A DNA stretch of 64,000 nt from Ziziphus jujuba (GCF_031755915.1 NC_083379.1:18213501-18277500), one strand, 5' to 3'; positions 1-12,556 are shown, counted from the stretch's first letter. Numbers and translations: made by a program. Notes: generated from the sequence alone by a model not told the origin.

Positions 1-1968
1 ATTTGTATATATTATGATGTTCCTATGATAATACTTATTTCCTCTCTGTTGACCGTTAGCTTGCTTTTTCTTTCTTTCCTTTAGTTTTCTTCCCCCCCCC
101 CCCCCCCCCCCCCCCCGCGGTTCTATAGTCCTTAAATGAAATTTTCCCTTGACTTTACCTCCATTGTAGGTTTTTATTCAATGCTTATCTCCCTTTCTCT
201 TATTCATCTGCGCTTTTAATTGTTTGACTAAATTTATATATTTTTATTTAAATATCTTTTTCATTTTCTTTTCATAAATAATTTCATCTATTTGTTGGTT
301 TCTTCCTCTAATAATTTGACGGTCTAAATGACATAAAAAATAAAAAACAAATGCATGTTATAAATGTCTGGATAGGCATCTGGGGTAATGATGCTTTACT
401 CGCCACCAAATATATTTATCTTCTTATTTTCTAGCTCTTATGGTAGATTCTTTATTAAAACCTGGCGTAAGGGATTGTGAGGAGTATCTAATTTCTCAGT
501 CAAGTCTTTTGATTTTCAGAAGCATTAAATGATATACTTTTATTGCTGTTGATTTTAGCCTTTCTTTTGAAGCATAATTTGACTGTTGATTGAATAAACG
601 GAAACTTGTTATTATTATTATTATTTTTTATCTACATTGTTCTTGAGAAATGGCTTGGTCTGGCCCATCCAGCAAATGATTTTTGAAATAGTTTGACAGC
701 ATGATAGGCTAGGAAGTAGCTTAAGCCTGCTGACCTTTGGTTGCTTCATCAGTTTTTTAAGCCTTTCTGGCTACTATTTCTGTTCTTTTGCTCAGTCTCT
801 AACTGCCTTCAGCTGCAGGTCATGTCATCTGATATGATCTGCAACTTCTATCAACTTGACCGATAAAATTAATTGCAGAAGCACATGGATGCAGTTGTAT
901 TTTGTTGCATGATAGATCTAATTACTGGTTGATGTACACAATGGCTGGAAGTGAAGTATTACTTAAGTTAAATAAATTAGTATTTTTTCAATAGACTTTT
1001 TGAAACTCCTTTTTTTCATATCTAGTTTGTTTTATCTCTTCACTTTCAGTCTGTTATTTCGTTTGGTCCTTGGCTGGCTACTCAGCAAGGATTAGCCCTC
1101 TTCTCCTCTGAATTATTTCTGTGGCTTTTTAGTTGGTTATGGACATCGAATACATTTTCTAAGAAGGGAGATACCACTAGGACAAAGGGTTAATGGGCAG
1201 CCCTTTTTCTTGGTCTTTTCTATGTGTTTGTTTTGTCAGATTGTTAAACTTTCTTGTGTTATACCATTCATGTGGATGATTCGCATTGCATTGGTATCAA
1301 TTTATGCATCAATAGTAGTAAATTACCAGATTGGAGCAATCAACATGTAAACGAAGACCAAAATCAATATCCATAACCTTGCTGATTTGGTAGTTTTATT
1401 GTAAAGAACATCCTTTTTATACCATTGGGGTCTGGTTATGTTGTATTGCAGTTCAACTATCTGGATCAGATGTTATTATTAGTTTATTACCAAAAACAAT
1501 TTTAGGGCTTGGATAGTTTTACATGGTAGCCATGTTTATCTTAGAGTGGTTCAATTTCAGTACTTAACCAGCAAGTTTGGATGGATGGATTTATCTCCAA
1601 TCATTCAAGTCTTCGTTGGAAAATACTGAGTTCAAGTGACTGTATGCAGTGTTTTTATATGAAGCACACTAATATCTTAAAAACTGGTGGATTGTCAGAA
1701 TTTTCAGTTTAAGTTCTTCCGTTTGTGTGGTAAAAAATTTGCAAGCCCAGTTAATTTACCTGCTTTATGATTTATATTTTGAGGCCCATGTTTATAAATT
1801 TATGTTTCGGTTTAACCAATTACTGGTATGAGAAGCATTTGGTTGAATTTTCAAATATGGAGGAATAGAATCTTTAAATTGATTGTATCACATAAAAGAT
1901 GTTTTTTTGTACCATATAACATACCTTTCTTTGGCACTTAACATTTCTTGACATAAATATTGATGCAG
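1..1968 (+). other. Probable intron / upstream part of the eIF4B/4H-related gene
   Basis: This AT-rich stretch precedes the first recognisable exon at 1969. I found no reading frame with recognisable protein similarity on either strand. Because the exon at 1969 starts inside a codon and follows a standard pyrimidine-AG acceptor, the gene must begin further upstream, so much of this stretch is presumably intron. An unrecognised short exon cannot be excluded. Confidence 0.5.
92..116. repeat. 25-base homopolymer C tract
   Basis: A run of 25 consecutive C residues follows a T/C-rich stretch. Pure C runs of this length are unusual in AT-rich plant intergenic or intron DNA. It could be a true microsatellite or a sequencing/assembly artefact. 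Confidence 0.9.
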
Positions 1969-2824
1969 GAATGCATTGTTTGGCGGTGCTCGCCCACGAG
2001 AACTTGTGAGTGATTTTAGTTTTACTATATTTTACAATATTAGTAACATTTTTTACTTGTTAGAAGTTATCTGATGCTCATGTCTTTAGTTATGGATTTT
2101 CAATTCATGATGCTGCCCTTACTCTTTTTCCCTCTTATCCCTTAATTGTATAATATTTTAGTATCATTGGTGGCTTTTTGTTCCCAGCCTGATAGTGCTG
2201 CTGACCTTGTTCTCAGGTTTTGAAGGAGAGGGGGGCTGATGATCCACATGACTCAGTTCAACATTCTGAAAAGTAACGTTCTTATTGCATTTTTCATGTT
2301 TTAAATTTAAGAGCTGCTTTGCCATAGTACTAACTTGTAGAACCATTCTTTGAAGGGTTGAACATCATGTTCCCAGAATGGAAAGGGTTCCTGCACATGC
2401 AAATGCTTCACGCTACAGTGAGAGAACTGAGAATTATCATGTTGATCAAAGGATTGGAAAGAAAGTTGAGAGGAGGGATAACCGGGCTGATGTTGATAGA
2501 GTTGACATGCAGAAGAGGAACTGGCGTAATGAGAACCGGAGGATCCATAGAGACACTGAACGGCAGCTCCAGCAACCTGACAGGCCGCCATCTCCAGAGA
2601 CTTGGCGTAAACCCATTGAAATGCCAAAACCATCATCTACTGACGGTGCTGGTCTTCGCCATGGGAAAGCGGCTTCAGCTGTTGAGCTTGCTCAAGCATT
2701 TTCGAGATCGGTCTCTGATCCAAATACTGATCGATTTTCTGGCCAAAAGGGCATCCCTGGCCGGGGTCAATTGCCTTTTTCACGGCTCATGGGAACTTCA
2801 AGGCCTCAGATTAATGGTTACTGA
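1969..2824 (+). CDS. 3' end of eIF4B/eIF4H-related plant protein gene (three exons)
   Basis: Three exons can be joined. Exon 1969-2005 follows TGATGCAG and ends at a GTGAG donor. Exon 2217-2272 follows CTCAG and ends at GTAACG. Exon 2377-2824 follows TTCCCAG and ends at TGA. The joins keep one frame. The first two exons give the motif NALFGGARPRELVLKERG, which resembles the NPF-GxARPRE-VLxERG repeat of plant eIF4B and related initiation factors. The last exon gives about 149 charged residues rich in Arg, Glu, Asp and Gln, with no visible fold, ending LPFSRLMGTSRPQINGY. The family's expected role is RNA binding in cap-dependent translation initiation in the cytosol; that is inferred from the family. 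The start of the gene is outside the window. No stop or frameshift is seen in these exons, so the gene looks intact. Confidence 0.72.
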
Positions 2825-4968
2825 AGTATCCGATGGTCTCATGGGCATTCTGGCACCACTTGTTGGCATGGGGATTGAGATTTTATTGGGTGATTTTGTT
2901 CAATTCAACTTAGCGTGGCTGTGTGCAAGCTGAAAGATCAAGTTTACTAGAGTAGAATTCCACCAGAAAAATGATTTTTCCATACAAATTCCAATTTTCT
3001 AGAATGGATGGTGTCATATTTCTATCCTACATCTTACTAAATCTATTTGCTTTTATTTTTTAACGACTGTAATTTTTCTTACTTATAAGGAGCACGTGAT
3101 GATACTGCTGCATATGTAGTTTAAACCAGAAAATTGTAGCACGAGTTTTGGTCGCATATTTAGTAAGTGCATTATTTGGTATTAAGGAGTGCGTCTTAGT
3201 TGCTAGGTCGCCAGCTGGCTGGACTTGTAATGTTTGGGGTCCATGTGCTTCTCGCCATGTTCTATTGGTAGATGAGGTTTAGCATCATTGTGATTGATTT
3301 TCTTGCCTAAATCATATTTGTACATGGTGATGGGAGAGGTGGGGTGGGAGAGGATGTGTATTATTGAAGAGTGATGCTATAGGCACCAAGTATCTTTCAA
3401 AAACAAAAAATTAAAAAAAATAAAAATTATAATAATAATAAAAATAAAAAGTGGCGAAAAGGAAAATAAATGGGTTTTTATTAGGGTAAGTAGAAATTCA
3501 TACAAATTGATGAAATAGGATCAGGATCTGTTGTTTTATTTTTATAAAATTTAATTTAATTTTTATTTTTAATGTTTGTTTGTATTTGATATTTATCACG
3601 ATTATTCGTTAAAAAACCATAATTTAGAAAATATCATTTAATATAGTGTATGATTATTCTAATTTATTTCATTAGCACAATTTCTCTTTTTCTTTATTTT
3701 ATTTTTATTTTATTTTATTTTTTTATGTGGGTTTCTTTAATGGAAGTGGAAGAAAGCAATTTCTACACAGAAAAGGGGGAGACAAATTTAATTGCTTTTT
3801 ACAAGAATTTACATATTTTGATAAAATTGCTGCGCAAGCGCATGCTTCACTTTGGTGGGTTTGACAAGGTCTAGTTCCTGATTTCATCTCCCTCTATCCA
3901 TGGTGTTTGTCGGTAGCATTCTACCAAACCTGATAGAAATCGCCATGTTCTTGAATCCTTTACACAATGGGTAAATTAATTGCTTTTCAAGTTTACATAT
4001 TTTGATAAAAATTGGCCAGAGCTTAATAATTAGTTTATTTAACCAATTTTTTTCTTAATGGCAACCCAAATGGAATCAACGGGTCGTTTGTCTCCCAAAC
4101 AAGCTGTGTAAATGATGGCTGCTATTAATAATATTTTAATCAATCCTTTCAAAATTGCCAAAGCAAAAATCAAGGAAGTCAGCTTCATCATGTTGTGTTT
4201 TTATTTTATTTTTATAATATTAATATATACAACCTTATGCTTTGTGTATTCGTATTGGCTTTTTAAGCTGTCTTTCATTTTGTTGATTGGTCTTCTGATT
4301 TTTCCTCCACTTGATCATGTCATGGAGTTTTGTGTGTGCGTGTGTGTTTTAGCTAGAACAATCTCCATTTCTAAACCCAAAGAACACACGAAGTGCCTAC
4401 TATTCATGTCCTTTTGATCACCACCTGGGCAATAATTTGTTTACTGTTTTCCTTTTCATTTCTTTATGAATTTCCTACCCTGCATTATGCGATGATGTCG
4501 ACTCTACCTTCATTTTTATAGATTGTCGTGAAAACAGGACCACCCATAATTGTGAATGTGATTAGTGGCCTATTCCTCACAATAAATGCTTCTGTCGAAA
4601 TGCAAAAATCTGTCACTCTCTTATCGTTGATCAATAAAATTAAATGTTTTTGTTTGGTCCATCGGCTAGTCAATAGTCATTCGATTAAGGTCTGAAAGAT
4701 AGCATGATACTGAAATACGGATTGCGTCCTGTTCACATAGTCAGGCTTTTCTTGATCATTGGTTATAAGATCTTGTAAATGCACAGTTGCTTGCTTGCTG
4801 TTTGCTTTCATTGCTAAATGGTCTTAAATCTACTAATTTTTCTGAAGCAATTAGGTTACAACTTCCATTTGAATTCATTACCAAGTTTGCCGTTAGTGAA
4901 GAGTTTGTAGTACCCTTTTTTTTTTTTTTTTTTTTTTCCTGAAGTTTTCTAACTTTGTTATACCATGC

Positions 4969-4999
<31 letters not shown>

Positions 5000-5019
5000 T
5001 TCCATAAAAGATTTTGCAT
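2825..5019 (+). other. 3' UTR and intergenic DNA
   Basis: The first few hundred bases after the stop at 2824 should hold the 3' UTR, but I could not fix a polyadenylation site. Beyond about 3400 the DNA is very AT-rich, with an A-rich stretch near 3400-3450, a run of T at 4917-4937 and a TA microsatellite near 4973-4999. Short open frames at 3650-3874 and 4112-4417 have no recognisable similarity and low-complexity composition. Confidence 0.6.
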
Positions 5020-6587
5020 TGGGTAGAGGTGGGAAGAGGTATCTGAAAGTGATATTCCACAACTTCCCTGGAGGTGCAGAGGGTTTTGAGCTCTCGGCAA
5101 GGTTTTGTTACAGTTATGGTCAAAATTAGATAAACCCCTGGAACATAGCTGCCAATTTCATGGACATGAATGCTGATAGTTCTGTAACAATCAACTTGAT
5201 AGCCTAAACTGAAAAGCTTCTTTTGGGGGTAGATCAGCCATTGGACATGGTCTCAACTTCTTATGGCTTTAAAGCAGTGGCAAGATATAGTACTCTCTAC
5301 AGCACATTCTTCCTCTATACAGGGTCTTGGTCTGCCTCGTACAAAAGCTTGCTCTGTCTAATTTTGCAAGTCCATTTACTTCTTCGTCAGAAAATTCCAG
5401 TTTTAAAAGCAATTTTCTCAAACAGCTTGTTGGTGGTTTGAAAATCTTGTGTTTTTCTGAATCCAATTTTTATGCATAAGTTAGTAAGAATGATGATCAC
5501 CAGGTTGACCATGCTACAATTTCTAAATTCCTCTTTACTACCAAAAGTAGAAAGCTTTTGGTGCTACACCAACTGAGAAACGCAGTATTTTGGAGGTTAT
5601 AATCGATCTATTTTATTTCCTTGATATCAGCTTCCTCCCTTTCAAGTGGCTCTAAATGCGAAAGTAAGCAAGGTGTACAAAAACAGGTTAGAGATTCTGA
5701 TTAGTTTGCAGCTGGATCGAGCAACAATCGACTCTCTGCTTGTTCCATCTCCACCAGGAAATAATTATAGCTATGATGTCAGTATGGTCCAGAGGTTCGT
5801 GAAAGCGTTTCTTGTTGAAGGTGGTTTTCATTTAGTCCTCCCGAATCTATTGAATAAGGTATCTGAGTTGACGGACTTGTACCTTGCAGAAGTTGCCCTA
5901 GATTCTCATCCCTCCAAAGTTTTCAGCATTAGTCATGCTTCTATCGGATTGCGTGAGACAAACTCATGACAGGCTCTATCAAACCATTGATATGTATCTA
6001 GAGATACACAACTTTGGAAATTGACTGATCAGCTATAGAATATTTAATACACATGCACACATTATTAAAGTTTACTGATTTTTGATATCATAATGTTAGT
6101 TAGTTTGCACTCACTTTTATTTTCCACAGGTCCACCCTGAACTGTGTGAAGAAGAAAAAGTTAATGTCTGTAGTGCACTGAACCATGAGAAGCTGTCAGC
6201 AGAAGCATTGAAGCATCTAGCATGAAACTCTAAGTTTCCTTGAAGTACATTGATGAAAGCTTTTATAGCTCAGGATACCAGACCTGAAAATTTAGTCCAG
6301 GATATTTATTTTCTCAAAGTCTTTACTGACCCTTTGATTTGTAAAATTATTAAGGAAATTAGAGGTGGTAGAGACCTGGACGCTAAGAAGATTATTAATG
6401 CTAATGAGAAGCTTCAACTTTCATTGCAGAGCCCTGTCAAATTTAGTGCTGATTGGCAAGGAACTCATTGGAAGACAATAGAGTTGGAGAAGGTCTGTGA
6501 GGTACTGCAATCTCCAAATATAATAATGAGATCAAGAATATCTTTTGTTAGCCGTCCTAGATACTTACCAAAAATCTGCTCAAGATA
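5020..6587 (+). pseudogene. NPH3/RPT2-like (NRL) BTB-domain protein pseudogene
   Basis: Fragments in family order can be read across several frames. Near 5035-5129 is the end of a BTB domain (FPGGAEGFELSARFCY), stopped by TAG at 5127. About 5150-5210 resembles the following CAAEFLEM segment (AANFMDM). About 5430-5640 resembles the start of the NPH3 domain (WWFENL, then VDHATISKFLF). 5646-5969 gives VSKVYKNRLE and LDRATIDSLLVPSP, and a shifted frame ends DRLYQTIDMYLEIH. After an intron with acceptor CAG at 6127-6129, VHPELCEEEK continues until a TGA at 6223 and another at 6241. NRL proteins are plant substrate adaptors for CUL3 ubiquitin ligases, acting in phototropin and auxin-linked signalling. 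The retained intron points to a duplicated gene rather than a retrocopy. Multiple frameshifts and stops make it non-functional. Confidence 0.85.
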
Positions 6588-8549
6588 GTGGCGAAAATTG
6601 CCTATATTAACTAATTAATTACTCTTTTTTTAATCTTTTTTTTTTTTTTTTCTTTCCTTCCTTGAGCAAGTCAGTGTAATAATTGTTGTAGCTCTAATTT
6701 GTATTCCTTCATGGAAGTGCAAATTTTGGGAAAACTGGTTGACACCTAGCATTTTTCCAAATAAAAGTGTAAATTGTCTCAAAATGTAATTGGATGCTAT
6801 TCTTGTTTATATCAATCACAGTACGGAGATACTAAAGTAATTTGGGTGACTATTACCCCACCAAAAAAAAAAAAAAAAAAAGAATAGTAATTTGGATGAG
6901 TTTTAAGGTTATAATGCTCATTAGAGATGGATTTATTTGTTTATATAATTATTTACCAATTTTAACATTTAAAATTATTGAACCGAGGGGCCGGTATCGA
7001 CTAAATGGCAGAGAATTGGAATTATCCCAATAACGAATGGGCAAAATGGGATGCATAGATATATATGAATATTTCAAATTTGGGATATGTCCAATGAGAC
7101 TTTCAACTTATGGACGTTGGAAATTATGTGACTATGGGAGCCTATATTTTAAAATTCCCTAAACAAGTCTTTCAATTTTTTTTTTTTTTTTAAATTCCCT
7201 AAATGAGCAAGGGACAAATCAAATGGAAATTAATGTGCAGAGATGTTTTTAAAGAATATTTGTTGCAATTACCGAAGTCTTACTCGGGTCGCCGCCAACT
7301 GTGTCAGCGATTAATGGGGTAACATGCATGCCCTTGCCATTCACTTCACATGCTCTTGGCATGCACCAAAACTAAAGAAGACGAAGAGCTTGTATAATGT
7401 GATTAAATGTTTGCAAAAGGCCATGTCCATTTCTACCATAAATTCCATGCCCCATACTCCATGTATATATAATGTTACTGCTATTATAATTTGAAAATTA
7501 AACATGTATTAATTGCAATACTATAAAATTTAATATTTATATATATGCATATACTGTAGTTGATGTACTAATCTTTTAAGTATAGTCATTAATATATCAG
7601 ATTTTTTAAATCTATCTGCAAAACAGAATACATAAATAGTAATGGCTACACTCCTCTCTAATTTTTCTTCTTCATATTTTTACAAACAGATATCATAGAT
7701 ACCTTAAAATCCTAATCACTCAATATGTATATCGTATAATATCACTCATTATTTATTCCCAATTTATCTAAATATACCTACAAAATAATTAATAAATAAT
7801 ATAATAGTAATAATAATAATAATATAATATAATATATATAATGAATAATGAATAATAATTTACAATAATAATAATAATAATATAACAGGGAATTAGTCAA
7901 TTGGGTTTTTAAATATAATATATCTTTCAATCCAATAGATCAACTAAAGTATTACAGAAAGTGTGTGACCAAAAACTTTACTGAAAACGGTCAATAAACA
8001 AGTCGGTTCTATTATTGGTATAAACAAGCATCATAAGTGAATCATATGATTATAGCTAGTTCATACAATATATCTAACATATAATATATATGAACTTGCA
8101 TATAATAAGATTTTTATTCTATGGAGGAAATAATAATAATAATAAAAATAATACTAAAGTCACTAAATTTTATTATCAAATGATTCATTTTTTATGGATT
8201 GAAAAAATAAAATATTTTTTGTCGACCACTAATATACTGTTTTTTTATGCTTTACAAATTGATGTTAGTCATTAGAAAGTGTATGGTTAATATAGAAAGT
8301 GGAGCTGTCTTTTATGAGCTTTTAAAAAATAGGTACTTCGCCCATGAACGTGCATCCATGGACTAACATCCTTGAAACAAACGTTTTATTCCACGAGAGG
8401 AACAACAAAGGACCATTTCGAGTAGGGTGAGACTTAGTTTCCATTATGTTGGAAGCTGTAGAATGGAGCATTTATTTATTTATTTACTTCCTTCTCGAAA
8501 AAAGAAAAAAAAAAAAAGAACAACTAAACTTTATTTATAAAGACATTTT
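6588..8549. other. AT-rich intergenic DNA, no gene seen
   Basis: This stretch has very low GC, several A or T homopolymers (near 6640, 6863 and 7176), and TAA/ATA-rich simple sequence around 7800-7880. No coding similarity, RNA gene or complete transposon was recognised. A short less AT-rich island near 7280-7380 has no assignable function. Confidence 0.6.
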
Positions 8550-9092
8550 TAGGAATGACAATTTACACTGCACGACCCGATCCCTACGGTGCACCGCCCC
8601 TAACGGGGTGGTTTTTCCCTTAAAAATCGGGATTATGAGGCGAGCTTGGGGCAAAGGTTTAAAACCCGAACTGGGAATGGACCGGGGATAGGGAATAAAC
8701 ACCCCGCCTCGATATATATATATTTATTTTTTTAAAATTTTTTTTCTAGTTTCATTTATGTAAAACATCATTTTCTTCTTTTCTTACAAGCTCCAACACT
8801 AAGCCCTCAACTTTAGCCGCCGACATCAATGTATTTTATTGTATTTTTGTTGCATTTTATTCATAAAAAAAAATATTATAAATTTTTCAAAAAAAATTAC
8901 ATGAATGATAAAAATAAAAATAAAAAGTGGGGAAAACCGCCTTGCCCCGACTCCGATTGGGGAATCCCCGTCCTCGCCCTGCCTATAAAGAAATGGAAAA
9001 ACTGCGGGGACGATATATAAAATTCCCTGTGAGGATAGGGACGGGGATGAGATTTTAAAAACCGGTCTTGCCCCACCCCTTTGACATTCCTA
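8550..9092. mobile_element. Non-autonomous hAT-type element (MITE-like, 543 bp)
   Basis: The element starts TAGGAATGACAA and ends TTTGACATTCCTA, which are imperfect terminal inverted repeats. It is flanked on both sides by a perfect 8-bp duplication GACATTTT (8542-8549 and 9093-9100). An 8-bp duplication with TIRs of this form is characteristic of the hAT superfamily. No transposase is encoded; the interior is a mix of CCCC/GGGG-rich outer parts and an AT-rich centre. Movement would have needed a transposase supplied in trans. Confidence 0.88.
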
Positions 9093-9215
9093 GACATTTT
9101 GTTTTGTTTTGTTGTTGTTGTTTTTCTTTTTCTTTTTTTTTTTAACTTCAAATTTAATTTTAGGTATTTAAGTATTAATTTTTGATTGTTTATTTGTATT
9201 TTATTTTATTTTACT

Positions 9216-10394
9216 TTATTTTTTAAAATTTTGGAAGGTGTTAAATGCATGTAAACAATCATCATCAAACAAGAAAGAGACAACTTTATTTAACAAATTA
9301 TACAAAGGCTTAGAAATTTTAAATAAATTCTTAATGAATCTTCTATAGAAACCTGCATGTCCTAGGAAACTCTTAACTCTCTTAACTGATGTAGGGGGCG
9401 GCAACTTCTCTATTACTTCTACTTCAACCTTGTCAACCTCAATGCTCTTGTTTGAAACTCTTTGACCTAGTACATTTCTCTCCCGAACCATGAAATAATA
9501 CTTTCTCCAATTTAAGACCAAGTTAGCTTATTTAGATCTAATGAGGACTTTCTCCAAATTATGCAAACATGCAACAATAAATTTTCAAATAATAAAGAAA
9601 TCATCCATGAAAATCTTAATAATATCTATTACCATGTCAATAAATGTAGCCATACTATATTTTTGGACGACGGCAGGTGCATTACACAATGCAAATGGCA
9701 TCCTTTTATATGCAAATGTACCATATGGATAGGTAAATATAGTCTTTTCTTGATTATATGATTCCCACATCCAATAGCTTCAAAACTTCTTGTTTGACTA
9801 CTTATATAAAGTTAAGGTTAAGTCTCCTTTGGTTTTCCACATTAGGTTTATGTTCTTCTTACATAGGTATTTTATCCGTACAAATGAAGCGGCTAATTCC
9901 TTTAATATCTGCAATTGTCCAACCTAGGGCCATCTTATGCTCCCTCAAACCTTTAAAACTTCACTTTCTTGTTCTTCACTCAACGCTGAAGATAAAATGA
10001 CTCGTAAGGTTCTACTATCACCTAAGAAAGCATATTTAAGGTGACTAGGGAGAGGTTTAAGATCTAGACTTGGGGATTTCTTACATGATGGCTCCTTTGG
10101 CCGTCCACTCTCACCTAGGTCCTCAAATTTTGTTTTTTTTCTCGTATATTGAGTTGATTTTAACTAGTTAGTACACAACTCAATATCTTCATTATCACTC
10201 ACTTCTTTGGTTAAGGTCAATTCTAAATGTTCAATTAAACTTTACACATTAATCAACCAAAGATTCCCATATGCCAATTGTAAAACACGAAGAAACATCA
10301 TCAATAGCTGGATATTTTGAAGCTTTGTGAACGTGAAAACTTACCTTCTCGTCCAAAAATCTTCACCTTTTTCCATATCAACGGTAGTAAGAAA
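9216..10394 (-). pseudogene. Element H: protease end, linker and partial reverse transcriptase
   Basis: Reading on the minus strand from 10394, the frame opens with the end of the aspartic protease (GRPF continued from 20541). The linker carries YAFLGDSRTLRVILSSALSE-like sequence near 10030-9960, followed by an Athila-type LGWTIADIKGIS segment after a frameshift. RT motifs follow: MPFALCNAPA and FMDDFFII (the catalytic Asp pair) in 9770-9585, then SFLGHAGFYRRFIK in 9521-9216. The text matches the Athila/Tat branch of Ty3/gypsy pol closely. It is interrupted by frameshifts and ends before RNase H. The product would have been the polymerase for reverse transcription of the element; it is no longer expressible. 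Confidence 0.85.
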
Positions 10395-10399
10395 TGGCC

Positions 10400-12556
10400 T
10401 GATATGAACCTAAGTCGACTTGCTCTTAAATCCGTATTATATTAGCCTGGATCACAATTAAGTTCAGATTCTAATGGTCACCTTAACCCCTAATCAACTT
10501 GTGATTAGAAACCTTAATATATGATGCAGTTGCCACAATAGGTGATGAATGTCCTATTGATAAGTCAAACTAAAATACTTGATCTCTATTAAATGTTTTA
10601 GGTGTTTAAAGAGAACAAAGAGAATTCTTCGTTCAAATAGTTTTTTGTTAATATGATAAACTGCATTTTTCATTGAAAAATAAGCCCTTAAATAGGCTAA
10701 AGTTACAAAACAAAAAATCCTAAATTAACTAAGGTAAATTCAGCCAACATGGAATATTATTACAATCAAAATAATAAAATATCAACTTCCTAAAGTAATT
10801 TGTCCAGCAATTAGATAAATAAAAATCAAAATAAAAGACATATTTTCTAAAACAAAAGTCAAATTTCAGACTAGAAAACTAGTTGACTAGTTTTACAACT
10901 AAGCTTTGTCTAATTACTAGCTAGTTTAGGCTCCAAAAATCAGCTCAAACATTGATTAGTATTGATTCTCATAAGTTTCTTTTGATTGAAATAAGGAAAA
11001 CTTGCTTGATTTACAAGAAAGGTCAAAGTCAGCGCCAAAACATGCATTTTCGGCCAACATGAAATCTTGTGTGCCAACATGGTTATTGAACAGCTTTGCT
11101 TCTGTCTTAGCATGATTTCATTGTTCCTTGGAGTGCTCAATAATATTCATAAGGAAACAAATTCATTCTTTGCGGCCCAAGGAGATGCGAATCCACCCGA
11201 ACCCACGCAACCAACAACCCGCTGGGGTGCTGATCCGATATGGATGAAGACAGGACCGATCACTACGGCTCAAGCTAATAGGTTTAAGGATAACCTTGTT
11301 GCCTTTATCTAGGGGGTAATTAATTCTCAAAGGGGCTTGTCCATACCTGAAGATACAAGGCCTGTTTTATGCATACAAGTGGTGGAAGCAGATACAAACC
11401 CGAGTAGCAGTTTTGGTGTGTCTATGGAGTTCGGACAGCATTAAAGGGTTCCAATGCTTCATTTATTCAATACATATGTCTAAGAGATCATGGAATCAAG
11501 TCAAGGCAGCTTCAAAGGCAACCAAAAAGGGGCTGTGTGCATGGCATGAACATTTGGCCCATTTTTTCTTACTAGCTCTACTATATTTGCTAAGTTGGCT
11601 TTGTCGCTTTCCTCCAAGCAAGGGCAACGTGTGGGACTCCATGATAATCCTATTTGGCATCCTACAAAGCATATGGAAGTGGATTTAGAGCTTAGATTGG
11701 TCAAATATTGATCAAAATCAACTTAGTCAGAAAGATAGTATTTTAGTTTCATAATTTGATTTCTACTTTTTATTTTAGAAAATTACCTTTACTTTTGGTT
11801 TTTATTTATTTACTTGCTGAAAAAATAAGTTTAGGAAAGTTATTATTTTATTATTTTCATTGTAAATTAATTAATTTATAATTCAAAACAAAAGAATTAA
11901 TTAATCAAAATTAGATTAAGAAATGAGAGAGAAAATTTGGTCACATTAGGAAACAACAAGGCATGGCCGGGTTTTGCTTTAGTTTTTAGTATTTTATTTT
12001 GTTTTCTCATAGTCTATATAAGGGCTTGTTTTTAAGGAAGAACACACCATTAATAATATTGAGAATTTATTTTGTGAGATTGAATTTCTCTTTGTTCTTT
12101 TGAACACCTAAAACACCATTAGTGATTGGTATTTTAGTTTTGATTTATCAATAGGATATCCATCACCTATTATGGCATCCTCATTATACTAAGGTTTCTA
12201 ATCACATGTTGGTTAGGGGTCAATATGTCCATTAGAACTTGAATATAATTAGATCTGGGCTAATATAATACGGGTTTAGGCATAGGTCGTCCTAGGTTCA
12301 TATCACAGGGTCCAAAAATGTAACAAAATAGCTTTCTAGGTCCATTTCAGCCTTCATAACTTATATACATAGATTAGGCTTTGGATCTTCAGGTATTGTC
12401 ATGCCCTCTTGAGAATTAATAATACCTTGAATGAAACTAATTAGATTATCTTTAAATCTTTTAGCTTGTGCCTATGTAATTAGTCCCATCTTCAATTGTA
12501 CAAGATCAGCGCCCCAGTGGGTGATCGATTGTATGGGTGTGGATAGATTCTCATCA
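10400..12556 (-). repeat. 3' LTR of element A, split by a solo LTR
   Basis: The LTR runs 10400-11182 and resumes at 12311, ending CATCA at 12556. It matches the right-hand LTR at 19434-20536 along its length with scattered substitutions and indels. The split is caused by the solo LTR at 11183-12305 with its target duplication. The bases next to 12556 outside the LTR (12557-12569) are the complement of the purine-rich plus-strand primer. Confidence 0.9.
11183..12305 (+). mobile_element. Solo LTR of the A/B/E family, plus orientation
   Basis: A 1123-bp LTR, opposite in orientation to A, lies inside A's 3' LTR. It begins AGATGCGAATCC (the family starts TGATGAGAATCC, so the terminal TG is mutated) and ends TTCATATCA. 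Flanks CAAGG (11078+100 to 11182, i.e. the five bases before 11183) and CAGGG (12306-12310) are a 5-bp duplication with one mismatch. No internal region is present, as expected after LTR-LTR recombination. The LTR still has an open frame of about 40 codons (RWGADPIWMK, then AQANRFKDNL) ending at TAG near 11310. This is the family's LTR-encoded polyprotein tail. Confidence 0.9.

Noticed and set aside
2358..2933. 191-residue open frame overlapping the eIF4B/4H-related last exon
   Set aside because: It is in a different frame from the spliced, family-like reading (2377-2824) and has no recognisable similarity; it is a shadow of the real exon.
3650..4417. Two plus-strand open frames (74 and 101 codons)
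   Set aside because: Phe/Ile/Leu-rich translations from AT-rich DNA, with no similarity, splice context or neighbour support.
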